This document shows positions 8,678 through 17,598 of a stretch of 64,000 nucleotides of DNA, in pieces (within the stretch, counting starts at the first letter, position 1; each line of letters starts with the position of its first letter). The notes beneath the pieces were generated by a model that worked only from the letters and a program-made list of their open reading frames with translations, ran no database searches and was not told where the DNA came from. The DNA comes from Paucibacter sp. DJ2R-2 (GTDB lineage Bacteria; Pseudomonadota; Gammaproteobacteria; Burkholderiales; Burkholderiaceae_C): positions 496,001 to 560,000 of the forward strand of contig NZ_JAJIRT010000001.1 of NCBI RefSeq assembly GCF_025717675.1. Direction: 5' to 3'. The position numbers and the translations under genes were made by a program.

Positions 8678-10108
8678 ATGAACGCCCCCACGCCTGACTC
8701 CAAACTCTCCTTCGCTCAGCTGCCGCTGAGTGCCGCCATGCAGGCCAATTTGGCCCAGCTGGGCTACACGCAGATGACGCCCATCCAGGCTGCCAGCCTG
8801 CCGCTGGCGCTGGAGGGTCAGGACTTGATCGCTCAAGCCCAGACCGGCAGCGGCAAGACCGCCGCCTTCGCCCTGGCTCTGCTGCACCGGCTCGATGCCA
8901 GCCGCTTCGACGTCCAAGCCCTGGTGCTGTGCCCGACACGCGAGCTGGCCGATCAGGTCACGCAAGAGATTCGCCGCTTGGCCCGCGCCGCCGACAACAT
9001 CAAGATCCTGACCCTGTGCGGTGGCTCACCGATGCGGCCGCAGATGGACTCGCTGGGTTTTGGGTGCCACATCGCTGTCGGCACGCCGGGCCGGGTGATG
9101 GACCATCTCGAGCGCGGCAGCCTGCAGCTGGGCGCGCTCAGCACCCTGGTGCTGGATGAGGCCGACCGCATGCTGGACATGGGTTTCTTCGACGACATCG
9201 TCACCGTCGCCCGCCAATGCCCGAAGAAGCGCCAGACCCTGCTGTTCTCGGCCACCTACCCGGAAGGCATCGCCAAGCTGAGCAGCCAGTTCATGCGCGA
9301 GCCCAAGGAAGTGAAGCTCAACAGCAGCACGAGCACCAGCCAGGCGCCGGCGCAGATCGAGCAGATCGCTTTTGAGGTCAGCGAAGGCGAGCGCCTGCAT
9401 GCCGTCTCGCAGCTGCTGCGCCATTTCCGTCCGGCCAGCACCATCGCTTTTTGCAACACCAAGCAGCAATGCCGCGATCTGGTCGATGTGCTGAACGGTC
9501 AGGGCTTTGTGGCCATGGCCTTGCACGGCGATTTGGAGCAGCGCGAGCGCGACCAGGTGCTGATCCAGTTCGCCAACCGCAGCTGCTCGGTCTTGGTGGC
9601 CACCGATGTGGCCGCGCGCGGCCTGGATATTGCGCAGCTGGAATGCGTGATCAATGTCGAGGTCACGCCCGACACCGAGGTCCATGTGCACCGCATCGGC
9701 CGCACCGGCCGCGCCGGCGCGCAAGGCCTGGCCCTGAGCCTGGCCAGCCTGGACGAGATGGGCCGCATTGGCCGCATCGAGCAGCTGCTGGGGCGTGAGT
9801 TCGTCTGGCAGAAGCTCGACAGCCTCAAAGACGCCGACGGCGCGCCGCTGCAGCCCGCCATGGACACCTTGCAGATCCTCGGCGGCCGCAAGGAAAAGAT
9901 CCGCCCGGGCGACATCCTTGGTGCCCTGACCGGCGAAGCGGGCTTCAAGTTCGAACAAGTCGGCAAGATCAACATCACCGAGTTCCACAGCTATGTGGCG
10001 GTGGAGCGCAGCATCGCCCGCGAAGCCGCGCGCCGCCTGAGCGAGGGCAAGCTCAAAGGCCGCAAGGTCAAGGTGCGCCGCATGGCGGACCTGAGCAGCC
10101 TGGACTGA
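8678..10108 (+). CDS. dbpA: ATP-dependent RNA helicase DbpA
   Basis: This is a 476-residue DEAD-box helicase. Visible motifs are the Q motif (MTPIQAASLP), Walker A AQTGSGKT, PTRELA, TPGR, DEAD (VLDEADRML), SAT, and HRIGRTGRAG in the second RecA domain. The last 75 residues (EKIRPGDILGALTGEAG onward) match the DbpA RNA-binding domain that recognises hairpin 92 of 23S rRNA, so it acts in 50S subunit assembly. The ATG at 8678 is preferred over an upstream GTG at 8651 because the conserved protein begins about here. Confidence 0.9.
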   Translation: MNAPTPDSKLSFAQLPLSAAMQANLAQLGYTQMTPIQAASLPLALEGQDLIAQAQTGSGKTAAFALALLHRLDASRFDVQALVLCPTRELADQVTQEIRRLARAADNIKILTLCGGSPMRPQMDSLGFGCHIAVGTPGRVMDHLERGSLQLGALSTLVLDEADRMLDMGFFDDIVTVARQCPKKRQTLLFSATYPEGIAKLSSQFMREPKEVKLNSSTSTSQAPAQIEQIAFEVSEGERLHAVSQLLRHFRPASTIAFCNTKQQCRDLVDVLNGQGFVAMALHGDLEQRERDQVLIQFANRSCSVLVATDVAARGLDIAQLECVINVEVTPDTEVHVHRIGRTGRAGAQGLALSLASLDEMGRIGRIEQLLGREFVWQKLDSLKDADGAPLQPAMDTLQILGGRKEKIRPGDILGALTGEAGFKFEQVGKINITEFHSYVAVERSIAREAARRLSEGKLKGRKVKVRRMADLSSLD

Positions 10109-10250
10109 GGCCCCTGCACAGGGCAAACGCCGATCATCTTCAAACAAGGCCTGCGTTACAGTCGCGCGCTGCCGGGTGAGGACTTCTTGCCCCGGCCTGT
10201 CCGATACAGCCGAAGAGCCTCGGGCCGAGTGAGTTAATCAGGGGAGTGGT

Positions 10251-10994
10251 ATGTCTCGTTCTAATTTTGGCGCAGTTGTGCGCGCGGCAGCTTTGCGTCT
10301 GGGCTGCGTAGCATTGTTGGGTGCTGGTCTCGGTCTTTCGACCGGCACGTCTCAGGCGGCCGAGCACAATCTTGCGCCCGGTTTTTCCAGCCTTCCGACT
10401 GCTGCGCGGGTGGTGGTCATGCCGGTGGATGTGGAGTTGTTTTCCCTGTCAGCGGGCGGTGTGGCAGAGCCTAAAGCCGACTGGACCAGTGCGGCCCATG
10501 GTCATATGAAGGCAGCACTGCTCGCGACCTCGAACCGCCTCGGCTTTAAACACACCGAACTCGAAGACACTGCGGCCGATGAGTATGCCGAGCCCATCGC
10601 CTTGCATGCGGCGGTCGCGCGCTCGATCGCCTTGCACCACGGCGCAAATGCCGGTCCGTGGGCGCTGCCCACCAAGGCGGGGCGTCTGGATTGGAGCTTT
10701 GGCGACGCCATGCAGGGTCTCAAGCAGAAGACCGGTGCTGACTACGGTTTGTTCGTCTGGGTTCGTGACAGCTATGCCAGCGCGGAGCGCAAGGTCGCGA
10801 TGGTTGCGATGGCGTTGCTAGGCGTGGGCTTGAATGCGGGACAGCAAGTCGGCTACGCCTCCTTGGTGGATCTTCATGACGGCCGTGTCGTGTGGTTCAA
10901 CCGCCTGGCTCGGGCCAGTGGTGATTTGCGCGAGGCTGACGCGGCGGCAGAGTCCATCGCTGTCTTGCTGGACAGCTTCCCGCGTACCCGATGA
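10251..10994 (+). CDS. Secreted hypothetical protein, first gene of an M48 operon
   Basis: This 247-residue protein has a clear Sec signal (basic start, hydrophobic ALRLGCVALLGAGLGL, cleavage near SQAAEH). The mature part begins with a strand-like RVVVMPVDVELFSLSAGG, then alternating helices and strands, and ends with YASLVDLHDGRVVWFNR, which recalls periplasmic or outer-membrane-associated proteins that build a peptidoglycan or secretion partner. I do not recognise a named family. A strong AGGGGAG ribosome site precedes ATG 10251. Its stop overlaps the M48 protease start by ATGA, and that gene overlaps the lipoprotein region, so the three proteins probably work together in the envelope. Confidence 0.7.
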   Translation: MSRSNFGAVVRAAALRLGCVALLGAGLGLSTGTSQAAEHNLAPGFSSLPTAARVVVMPVDVELFSLSAGGVAEPKADWTSAAHGHMKAALLATSNRLGFKHTELEDTAADEYAEPIALHAAVARSIALHHGANAGPWALPTKAGRLDWSFGDAMQGLKQKTGADYGLFVWVRDSYASAERKVAMVAMALLGVGLNAGQQVGYASLVDLHDGRVVWFNRLARASGDLREADAAAESIAVLLDSFPRTR

Positions 10995-12133
10995 GGCGTC
11001 GCAAGGTCTTGCTGGCGGCCTGCGCGCAAGCGGTCGCCGCGGGCGGCGCCATGGCCTCCAGTTCGGCGTCGGATTGGGTGGCTCCCTCTCGCTTTGGGCG
11101 ACCCGATGCCAGCAGCGACGAGGGGGGGCTCTGGGCGCTGATGGACCGGGAAGAGACCAAGCTCCGACGCAGTCCGTTTTTGCTCCGCGATGCGCCCTTG
11201 CGCGACTACCTTCAGGGCATTGCCGACAAACTGGCCGGCGAACACGCTGCCGATGTGCGGGTGTATCCGGTGCGGACGCCGCATTTCAATGCCAGCATGG
11301 CGCCCAACGGCATGATGCAGGTCTGGAGCGGGTTGCTCCTGCGAGTCGACAACGAGGCGCAGCTGGCCGCCGTGTTGGGCCACGAGATCGCGCACTATCT
11401 GCAGCGGCACTCGATTGAGCGCTTGCGCGATGTCAAGGCACGTTCGGCCTTCGGCTTGTTCTTCGGCATGCTCGGTGTGGCTGGCCTTGTGGGGCAGTTG
11501 GCCAATACGGCCGGGGCATTCGGCTTTTCCCGGGACCATGAGCGGGAGGCTGATGCGATTGGCCTGACGTTGATGCGTCGGGCGGGTTATGACACCCGCG
11601 AGGCTGCCAAGGTGTGGGACAACCTGCGCTCCGAAGTACAGGCCTCTTATGGTGGTGATCCTGGCAAGTCCAGCCCGATGTTCGCCACGCATCCGGCCTC
11701 TGAAGAGCGCAGTGCCAGCTTGAGTGCGATGGCTGCAGGCGACAGCGGCGGCTTTGTTGGCAGCGCTGAGTTCAACCAGCGGCTGGCCGGCTTGCAGCGC
11801 GGCATGCTTGAGGATGAATTGCGCCGAGGCCAGTTCGGCCCGACCCTGGTCTTGCTGGAGCGACTGATCGCTCGCGATCCGCTGCGCAGCGAACTCTTGT
11901 ATTTCCGGGGCGAGGCTCGGCGTTTGCGTGCCGGCGCTGATGACGCCGAACTGGCCCTGCGTGATTTTGAGCGTGCAATGGAGATGGGGCACGAACCGCC
12001 CGAAGTCCATCGTTCACTCGGCTATATGTACAAACAAAGGGAGGAGATCGACTCGGCGCGCGCTGCGTTTGCGCGTTATCTCGAGCGGGCTCCGCAAGCG
12101 GCCGATGCGGCAATGATCAGGAGTTTTTTGTGA
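10991..12133 (+). CDS. Periplasmic M48 metalloprotease with TPR-like C-terminus
   Basis: This 380-residue protein has an N-terminal export signal, then an M48 core with zinc motif HEIAH (residues 131-135) and the third-ligand glutamate in RDHEREADAIG (about residue 184). A further THPASEER segment matches the extra histidine region of BepA-type proteases. Residues 250-380 form helical repeats of TPR type (FRGEARRLRAGADDAELALR and following). The layout resembles BepA, which degrades or assists outer-membrane proteins. It overlaps the upstream gene by ATGA. Substrate is inferred only. Confidence 0.82.
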   Translation: MRRRKVLLAACAQAVAAGGAMASSSASDWVAPSRFGRPDASSDEGGLWALMDREETKLRRSPFLLRDAPLRDYLQGIADKLAGEHAADVRVYPVRTPHFNASMAPNGMMQVWSGLLLRVDNEAQLAAVLGHEIAHYLQRHSIERLRDVKARSAFGLFFGMLGVAGLVGQLANTAGAFGFSRDHEREADAIGLTLMRRAGYDTREAAKVWDNLRSEVQASYGGDPGKSSPMFATHPASEERSASLSAMAAGDSGGFVGSAEFNQRLAGLQRGMLEDELRRGQFGPTLVLLERLIARDPLRSELLYFRGEARRLRAGADDAELALRDFERAMEMGHEPPEVHRSLGYMYKQREEIDSARAAFARYLERAPQAADAAMIRSFL

Positions 12134-12159
12134 TGGTGTTTCGAGCAAGGGAGTACGGG

Positions 12160-12783
12160 ATGTCGAAAATAGCTGAAGCGCCGACTCGCGGTCTTAGGGG
12201 CGGCCGACATGCTGCTGCAGTTGTGGTGGCGGTGGCAGGCCTGTTGGCCGGATGTGGCGCCATCCTCAAGGTGGCTGAAGGCGATGTGCTGATCAAGGAC
12301 AGGCTGGCTCTGAAAGTCGAGCAACCTTGGAATCAATTTGAGCGAGGCATGGCCGACAACACGCCGACCTGGACCAACGAGGGCGTGACGGTGGATGCGC
12401 TCAAGTTCTATGTGGGCATTCGAGATGGTCAGGAAATCGCTCCACTGCCAGCCCAGGCCAAGGGTGTCCAGCCCCTGGTGTTTCGCGCCACGATGCAGCC
12501 CGCGCAGATGGTCGGCCTGTTCGAGTCCATGCTCACGAGGGACGGCTCTTCGTTCAAGCTCGATCGCCTTGAGCCGGCCGAGTTTCTGGGTGAGAAGGGT
12601 TTTCGTTTCGAGTACAGCCTGAACCGCAAGGTCGATGACGTTCCCATGCAAGGGATGGCCATTGGAGTGGTTCGACGCGGTGAATTGTTCTTGTTGCACT
12701 ACAGCGCGCCGCGCCTGGTGTTTTTCCCGCGCTACAAGGCGCGCGTCGAGGCGATTGCTCGCAGCGCCCAAGTGCGCAGCTGA
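12160..12783 (+). CDS. Lipoprotein of the M48 operon, function unknown
   Basis: This 207-residue protein has a basic n-region, a hydrophobic AAAVVVAVAG segment and the lipobox LLAGC, so it should be lipidated at Cys33 or nearby. The rest has no motif I recognise. ATG 12160 was chosen because GGGAG lies seven bases upstream; an earlier ATG at 12133 touches the stop of the M48 gene and would only lengthen the n-region. Gene order places it with the preceding secreted protein and protease as a three-gene envelope operon. Confidence 0.72.
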   Translation: MSKIAEAPTRGLRGGRHAAAVVVAVAGLLAGCGAILKVAEGDVLIKDRLALKVEQPWNQFERGMADNTPTWTNEGVTVDALKFYVGIRDGQEIAPLPAQAKGVQPLVFRATMQPAQMVGLFESMLTRDGSSFKLDRLEPAEFLGEKGFRFEYSLNRKVDDVPMQGMAIGVVRRGELFLLHYSAPRLVFFPRYKARVEAIARSAQVRS

Positions 12784-12864
12784 GGCGGGCGGCAGGCGCA
12801 CGCAGTTGGGTGCCACTGGTGCTTGCACTGTGGTCGTCGGCACCTGGCACCACTAGCATGGTGC

Positions 12865-15171
12865 ATGGAAACTCGATCGCTTCTTCGGCCCTCGCGGCTG
12901 CTTATGGTCTCGGCCGTGACGCTGGCTTCGGCGGCCTGGGCCGTCCCGGCGCGTACCGCACCCGTCAGGCCACCGACTGGCCCGGCCATTTCCCTAGAGC
13001 GCATCCACAGCGAGCCGCCTCTGGCCGGCCGTCTGCCGCGCGCGCCTGAGCTGTCGCCGGCTGGAGGTTGGGTCACTTACCTGCGCGCATCGGAGCAGGA
13101 CAGCGAGGTCAACGAACTCTGGGGTCAGACCTTGCCTGACGGCCAGCCTCAGCGGCTGGTGTCGGTGAGCGATTTGATCGGTGCGCAAAGCGTGCGCCTG
13201 ACCGAGGCGGAGAAAATGGCGCTGGAGCGCCGTCGCGTGCAGGGCCGGGGCATCACCGGCTACCAGTGGTGCGGCAAGGACGACCGCCGCTTGATCTTGC
13301 CGCTCTCGGGCGATCTGTATCTGGTCGAGCTGACGGCGGCAGGCCCGCGCAGCCAGCGCCTGACTTTTGACGATAAAGAGCCCGAGCGCGACCCGGTCTG
13401 CGATGCTGCCGGACAGCAGATCGCCTATGTCAAAGGCGGTGATCTCTGGGTGCAAAGCCTGGATGCCGGCGCCGCCACCCCGGCAGCCCGGCGCCTGAGC
13501 CAGAGCGGCAGCGAGACGCGCAGCACCGGCCTGGCCGAATTCATCGCGGCGGAGGAGTTTGGCCGTCAGCGTGGTTTCTGGTGGTCGCCCGATGGCCAGC
13601 GCATCTTGGCGCTGGAGGTCGACGAGTCCCAGGTGCCGCTCAAGACCCGCTCGCAGATTTTTGCCGACCGCATGGCCATGACCTCGCAGCGCTATCCCGG
13701 CGCAGGCGAGCGCAATGCCACGGTGCGTGCCTTGGTTTTGGATGTCTCGGCCCAGGCACCTGCCCAGGTGTTGAGCTTGCCGCCGGAGGCCGAGTACATC
13801 CCGCGCGCTGGCTGGTTTGCCGATGGCACGCCCTGGCTGCAGTGGTTCACGCGTGACCAGAAGCAGCTGAGCCTGGTGGAGTTCAGCGGCCCGCAAGCGC
13901 AGGCGCGCACCGTGCTGGTCGAGCGCGACCCGGCCTGGGTCGAGGTGCAAGAGGATTTGCGCGAACTGCCGACGCAGCTGCGTTCTGGCAAGCCGGCCTT
14001 GCTCTGGACCAGCGAGTCCAGCGGCCGCGCACAGTTCTGGCTGGTGGACCGCGTCAGCGGCGAACGCCAGCAACTGAGCCATCAGGCCGAGCCAGTGGCC
14101 CGCCTGATCTGCCAGCGTGAGCAGGGTCTGGTGTTTTCCGGCGCCACCGAGCGAGGCCGCGGGCGCGAGATCTTCGAGCTGAACTGGCAAGGCCAGGCGC
14201 GCATCTTGCAGCCTGGAGAAGCCCGCCGCTGGCGTGATGCGCGGGCCGACCAGGGCTGCCGCCATCTGCTGCTGACGGAGTCCCGCTGGGGGCAGGTGCC
14301 GCGCACCCAAGTGCTGGCGCTGGATAGCCAGCAGCCGGGTCTTTCGCTCAAGGGCGATGCGCCCGATCCTCTGCTGGCCGCCATCACGCCGCAGGTGCAG
14401 GTCCTGGACATCGTTGCCGCCGACGGCAAGACCGCGCTCAACGCCTTCTATCTGCCGCCGCTCAAGGCGGGAGCCAAGCTGGGCCGGCGCCACCCGGTCA
14501 TCGTCAAGGCCTACGGGGGCCCGGGCGCGGCCACGGTGGGCTGGCGCTGGAGCGGTGACACTGCTTTGCTCGCCTTTTTGCAGCGCCAGGGTTTTGGCGT
14601 GCTGCTGCTGGACACGCGAGGCATGAACCACCGCGACCGAGCATTCACTCGCGCTCACGCGGAGGGCTTCGGCAAGGCTGAACTGGCCGATCTGTTTGCG
14701 GCCGTGCGCCAGCTGAGCCAACTCGTGCCCTCGGTGGACCCGGCCCGCATCGGCTTCACCGGCTGGTCTTATGGCGGCTACCTTGCCGCACGAGCCATGC
14801 TGGACGCGGACACGCCGTTTGCCGCCGCCATCGCCGGCGCGCCGCCGACCGACTGGATGTTGTACGACACCGCCTACACCGAGCGTTACCTGGGCCTGCC
14901 TGAGAGCGGGCGCGCCAAACCCTACGCCGAGGCCAATCTGATCAGCCGCGCCAGCCTCCTGCAAAAGCCCTTGATGCTGGTGCACGGAACGGCCGACGAC
15001 AACGTCTTGTTCGAAAACAGCCTGCGCCTGATCGATGCCCTGCAAAACGAAGGCAAGCTGTTCGAGACCGTGATCTATCCCGGTCGGGCCCATGGCATCA
15101 GCGGCAAGAAATCACGTTTGCACCTGGATCGCACGCAGACAGACTTCTTCATCCGGCATTTGAAGCCCTGA
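12865..15171 (+). CDS. S9 family (dipeptidyl peptidase IV-like) prolyl peptidase
   Basis: This 768-residue exported serine peptidase has a signal-like N-terminus (LLMVSAVTLASAAWA) and a DPP-IV-type beta-propeller in residues 50-510. It ends in an alpha/beta hydrolase domain. The catalytic triad is visible: Ser635 in GWSYGGY, Asp711 in HGTADDNV and His743 in RAHGI. The propeller has a DPP4-like EFIAAEEFGRQRGFWWSPDG segment containing the Glu pair that binds the substrate amino terminus. It should remove dipeptides, often X-Pro, from periplasmic peptides. ATG 12865 fits the signal peptide. Confidence 0.88.
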   Translation: METRSLLRPSRLLMVSAVTLASAAWAVPARTAPVRPPTGPAISLERIHSEPPLAGRLPRAPELSPAGGWVTYLRASEQDSEVNELWGQTLPDGQPQRLVSVSDLIGAQSVRLTEAEKMALERRRVQGRGITGYQWCGKDDRRLILPLSGDLYLVELTAAGPRSQRLTFDDKEPERDPVCDAAGQQIAYVKGGDLWVQSLDAGAATPAARRLSQSGSETRSTGLAEFIAAEEFGRQRGFWWSPDGQRILALEVDESQVPLKTRSQIFADRMAMTSQRYPGAGERNATVRALVLDVSAQAPAQVLSLPPEAEYIPRAGWFADGTPWLQWFTRDQKQLSLVEFSGPQAQARTVLVERDPAWVEVQEDLRELPTQLRSGKPALLWTSESSGRAQFWLVDRVSGERQQLSHQAEPVARLICQREQGLVFSGATERGRGREIFELNWQGQARILQPGEARRWRDARADQGCRHLLLTESRWGQVPRTQVLALDSQQPGLSLKGDAPDPLLAAITPQVQVLDIVAADGKTALNAFYLPPLKAGAKLGRRHPVIVKAYGGPGAATVGWRWSGDTALLAFLQRQGFGVLLLDTRGMNHRDRAFTRAHAEGFGKAELADLFAAVRQLSQLVPSVDPARIGFTGWSYGGYLAARAMLDADTPFAAAIAGAPPTDWMLYDTAYTERYLGLPESGRAKPYAEANLISRASLLQKPLMLVHGTADDNVLFENSLRLIDALQNEGKLFETVIYPGRAHGISGKKSRLHLDRTQTDFFIRHLKP

Positions 15172-15369
15172 GCTCCAGGCCCGTGTCGGCATGTCTCGCG
15201 GAGCTTGGGTAAAAAAGTGTGATGGATTCGTGTCAGCGCACTTCCTAGTCCACCGCGAGACTTGCACCGACGTTGAAACGAGACGTTTGCACATGTTGAA
15301 CCCCTCAAGCGGGGCCTAGTCTTGTAGCAAGGACTCAAGGAACATGAACACGTCGTTGGAGAACACCTC

Positions 15370-15642
15370 ATGGACACATTTTTGATGGACCACAGGGAAG
15401 CAAACAAAGCCGCCATGTTGCAGCCGAACACCGAAACGATTCGCCCCCCCGCCGGGCCGGGCGCCTATGAGCTGCGCTTTCAGTCGCTGTTCCACACCGG
15501 CAAGGCCTTGTCCTTTCCCTGCAATGCGCGCGGCGATGTGCAACTCGATTCGCTGAGCGCCAAGGCCCTGGAGAACTACCTGTTCGCCCGCGCCGTGGTC
15601 GGCCATGAGTACGCAACGCCGGTGATCCAGCCGCGCGAGTAG
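15370..15642 (+). CDS. Small conserved-looking hypothetical protein
   Basis: This is a 90-residue protein with no signal or membrane segment. The central part (GAYELRFQSLFHTGKALSFP, then GDVQLDSLSAKALENYLFAR) has normal codon use for the genome and looks folded, but I do not recognise a family. A GGAG element precedes ATG 15370; ATG 15385 is an alternative. A strong terminator lies 63 bp after its stop, which supports it as a real transcription unit. Confidence 0.6.
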   Translation: MDTFLMDHREANKAAMLQPNTETIRPPAGPGAYELRFQSLFHTGKALSFPCNARGDVQLDSLSAKALENYLFARAVVGHEYATPVIQPRE

Positions 15643-15704
15643 TCGGGCTTCAGCAGCCCAGTGGGCTGTGCTTTGCTCCTTCGATCAAGAACTTCTTGAA
15701 TAGA

Positions 15705-15741
15705 AAAAGGGCCGCATCACTTCGGGTGATGCGGCCCTTTT
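15705..15741 (+). terminator. Strong intrinsic terminator, possibly bidirectional
   Basis: A perfect 16-bp inverted repeat has arms at 15705-15720 and 15726-15741 with a TTCGG loop. The outer pairs are A-T, giving an A-run before and a T-run (CCCTTTTGTCTT) after the GC core GGGCCGCATCAC. It would end the + transcript of the small gene upstream and, by symmetry, could stop transcripts coming from the other side. Confidence 0.9.
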
Positions 15742-15850
15742 GTCTTGATTTGCTGTGCCATACCCAGGCTCAGTTGAGCCGTTGGCTGGCGTCTGTCGGC
15801 ACTGAGCAGCCTTTCGATTGGGCGGAGATTGGGCCGCCTGGTTGAACTGA

Positions 15851-16018
15851 CAAGGGGTGTCGGGTGAGTGGTGAAGCGAGGTTAAGGAGGAGGTCCGCGC
15901 GCAGCGCGGGCCGGGGGACTGAGCCCGGACTCAAACAGTCCTGAGGACTGTTTGAGCCTGGCGAAGGGCTGGGCCGCTGGCCCAGACATGAGCGGAAGCA
16001 TTCGCCCGGCGACCCTTG
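15851..16018 (+). repeat. Multi-hairpin repeat element, copy A
   Basis: In the convergent gap between the small + gene and the DUF3224 gene lies a structured element. From 5' to 3' it has GTTAAGGAGGAG (15881-15892); hairpin 1 CCGCGC-gca-GCGCGG (15895-15909); linker CCGGGGGACTGAG; hairpin 2, a 12-bp stem with loop TGA (15930-15956); and hairpin 3 CTGGGCC-gct-GGCCCAG (15969-15985). A looser outer stem pairs 15851-15864 with 16005-16018 (13 of 14 positions, two of them G-U). Copy C at 34871-34999 shares order, linkers and 3-base loops but not stem sequences. Function unknown. The rest of 15742-16073 shows no gene. Confidence 0.65.
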
Positions 16019-16073
16019 GCAACAGCCCAAGCTGGGCGACTGCTATGTGCCGAGAACTAACATCCACGCCAAA

Positions 16074-16625
16074 TCAGGGACTCACGCCGGCCTCCGGCAA
16101 GCTGTACTCAAAACGGTAGCTGTGCGCGCCGCCCGGGGCGATGTCGATGACCATGCGGCCGATCAAGCCGGTCAAGGCATCGGTGCCGGAGTCGGGCACC
16201 ACGGTGATGCTTTGCGAAGGCGCGCCGCGGTTCATGGTGGAGCTGTGCTGCAGCACAAAGCTGCCAGCGCGGCCGTCCAGCGTGCCCTGCACGCGCTCCA
16301 TGGCCACATAGCCGGCCGAGCCGCTGACGGCGCTGCGGAAGGCGAGCATCTCGCCAGTGCTGGTGGCTTCCAGTGCGCCGTGGAAGCGCTTGTCCAAGGA
16401 CATTCGGCCCAGGCCGCTGCTGGCGGCTACCGCGCTCATATCCTGAGGCGCGAGCTTCACTTCAAAAGGGCCGCTGACTTGATGGCTGAAATGACTGCGG
16501 TCGCTCATGGCACGCTCCGTTTGAATTGCGGGTTTGGCTGACTGGGTTTGCGAGAGCACCGGGCTGCTGCCCGTAGCCAGCGCGGCGGCCCAGAGGATAG
16601 AGGTGAAGAGATGCAGAGGCTTCAT
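16074..16625 (-). CDS. DUF3224 domain-containing secreted protein
   Basis: This 183-residue protein has a signal peptide (LFTSILWAAALATGSSPVLS). The mature domain matches the DUF3224 pattern: an FEVKL start, LDKRFHGALEATSTGEML, GYVAMERVQGTLDGR, and GSFVLQHSSTMNRG, ending with YRFEYSLPE. The fold is a small beta-barrel related to allene-oxide-cyclase-like domains; the role is not known. It is divergent from an AraC-type regulator 64 bp away, a common local pairing for such proteins. Confidence 0.8.
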   Translation of the reverse strand: MKPLHLFTSILWAAALATGSSPVLSQTQSAKPAIQTERAMSDRSHFSHQVSGPFEVKLAPQDMSAVAASSGLGRMSLDKRFHGALEATSTGEMLAFRSAVSGSAGYVAMERVQGTLDGRAGSFVLQHSSTMNRGAPSQSITVVPDSGTDALTGLIGRMVIDIAPGGAHSYRFEYSLPEAGVSP

Positions 16626-16689
16626 GGCAAGATGAACTTTCTTCTAAGCTGATTCGGTGCGGATCCGTCCCGCCGCCATTGAACCCGCC

Positions 16690-17523
16690 ATGCCCCAAGA
16701 CCGGATTGGAAAAACACGACAGACTGGGCTGCACCCCCTAAGCACCTCGCCGCGCGGCGTGCTGCACCGCGTGCCGGTCGGCGAGTTCGAACACCAACGC
16801 CTGGCGCCGCCCGAGGGCCTGGCCGACTGGATTGAGCATATCTGGCGCGTGCGCTGGAATCTCGAAGGGCTACCGCCGCAGTTGCAAGAGACCCTGCCCC
16901 ACCCCAATATTCATCTGGTGCTGGAGCCCGGCATGGCGGCCCTTTGGGGCGTGCACAGCAGGCGATGGTCGCGCGAGCTGAGCGGGCGTTCGCTGGCCCT
17001 GGGCATCAAGTTTCGGCCCGGCGCTTTTCGCCCCTGGCTGGGCGGGCCGGTGTCGGCCTTGAGCGACCGCTCGCTAGCGCTGCAGGAGCTGTTCGGGCCC
17101 GAAGTACAAGCCTTGGACGCGGCGCTGGAGATCGACGCGCTGGCCGCAGCGGCCACGCCCGTCCTGGACTTTCTGCGCGCCCGCCTGCCCGCGCCCGACC
17201 CGCAAGCCCTGCTCGCCGGCCGCATCGTCGACAGCGCGGCCGCCGACCTGAGCCTGCACAGCGCAGAAGCGCTGGCCGCGCGTTGGAGTCTGAGCCTGCG
17301 CTCGCTGCAGCGCCTGTTTGCGGAGTACGTCGGCGTCGGGCCGAAGTGGGTGATTCAGCGCTACCGCATGCACGAGGCCGTGGCCCGCGTACAGGCCGGC
17401 GAGGCGGTCTCCTGGGCGGCATTGGCCCATGACCTGGGCTTCTTCGATCAGGCGCATTTCAGCGCCGCCTTTCGGCGCCTGATCGGGCAGACACCCGGCA
17501 GCTACTCCAAGGCCATCGCCTAG
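16690..17523 (+). CDS. AraC family transcriptional regulator
   Basis: This regulator is 277 residues from ATG 16690. The N-terminal half holds a DUF6597-type sensor segment (DWIEHIWRVRW, PHPNIHLVLEPG, GIKFRPGAF). The C-terminal half (about 180-277) has the two AraC helix-turn-helix units, seen as LAARWSLSLRSLQRLFAEYV and WAALAHDLGFFDQAHFSAAF. A GTG start at 16657 would add 11 residues. It diverges from the DUF3224 gene, which is its likely target, although no operator is obvious. Confidence 0.82.
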   Translation: MPQDRIGKTRQTGLHPLSTSPRGVLHRVPVGEFEHQRLAPPEGLADWIEHIWRVRWNLEGLPPQLQETLPHPNIHLVLEPGMAALWGVHSRRWSRELSGRSLALGIKFRPGAFRPWLGGPVSALSDRSLALQELFGPEVQALDAALEIDALAAAATPVLDFLRARLPAPDPQALLAGRIVDSAAADLSLHSAEALAARWSLSLRSLQRLFAEYVGVGPKWVIQRYRMHEAVARVQAGEAVSWAALAHDLGFFDQAHFSAAFRRLIGQTPGSYSKAIA

Positions 17524-17598
17524 GTCGGTGCCGGCGCAGATGCCACTCAGCCCGCATTCGCTGCGCTGCCGGCGGAGGCATGTCGAACCTTGTTCGCC

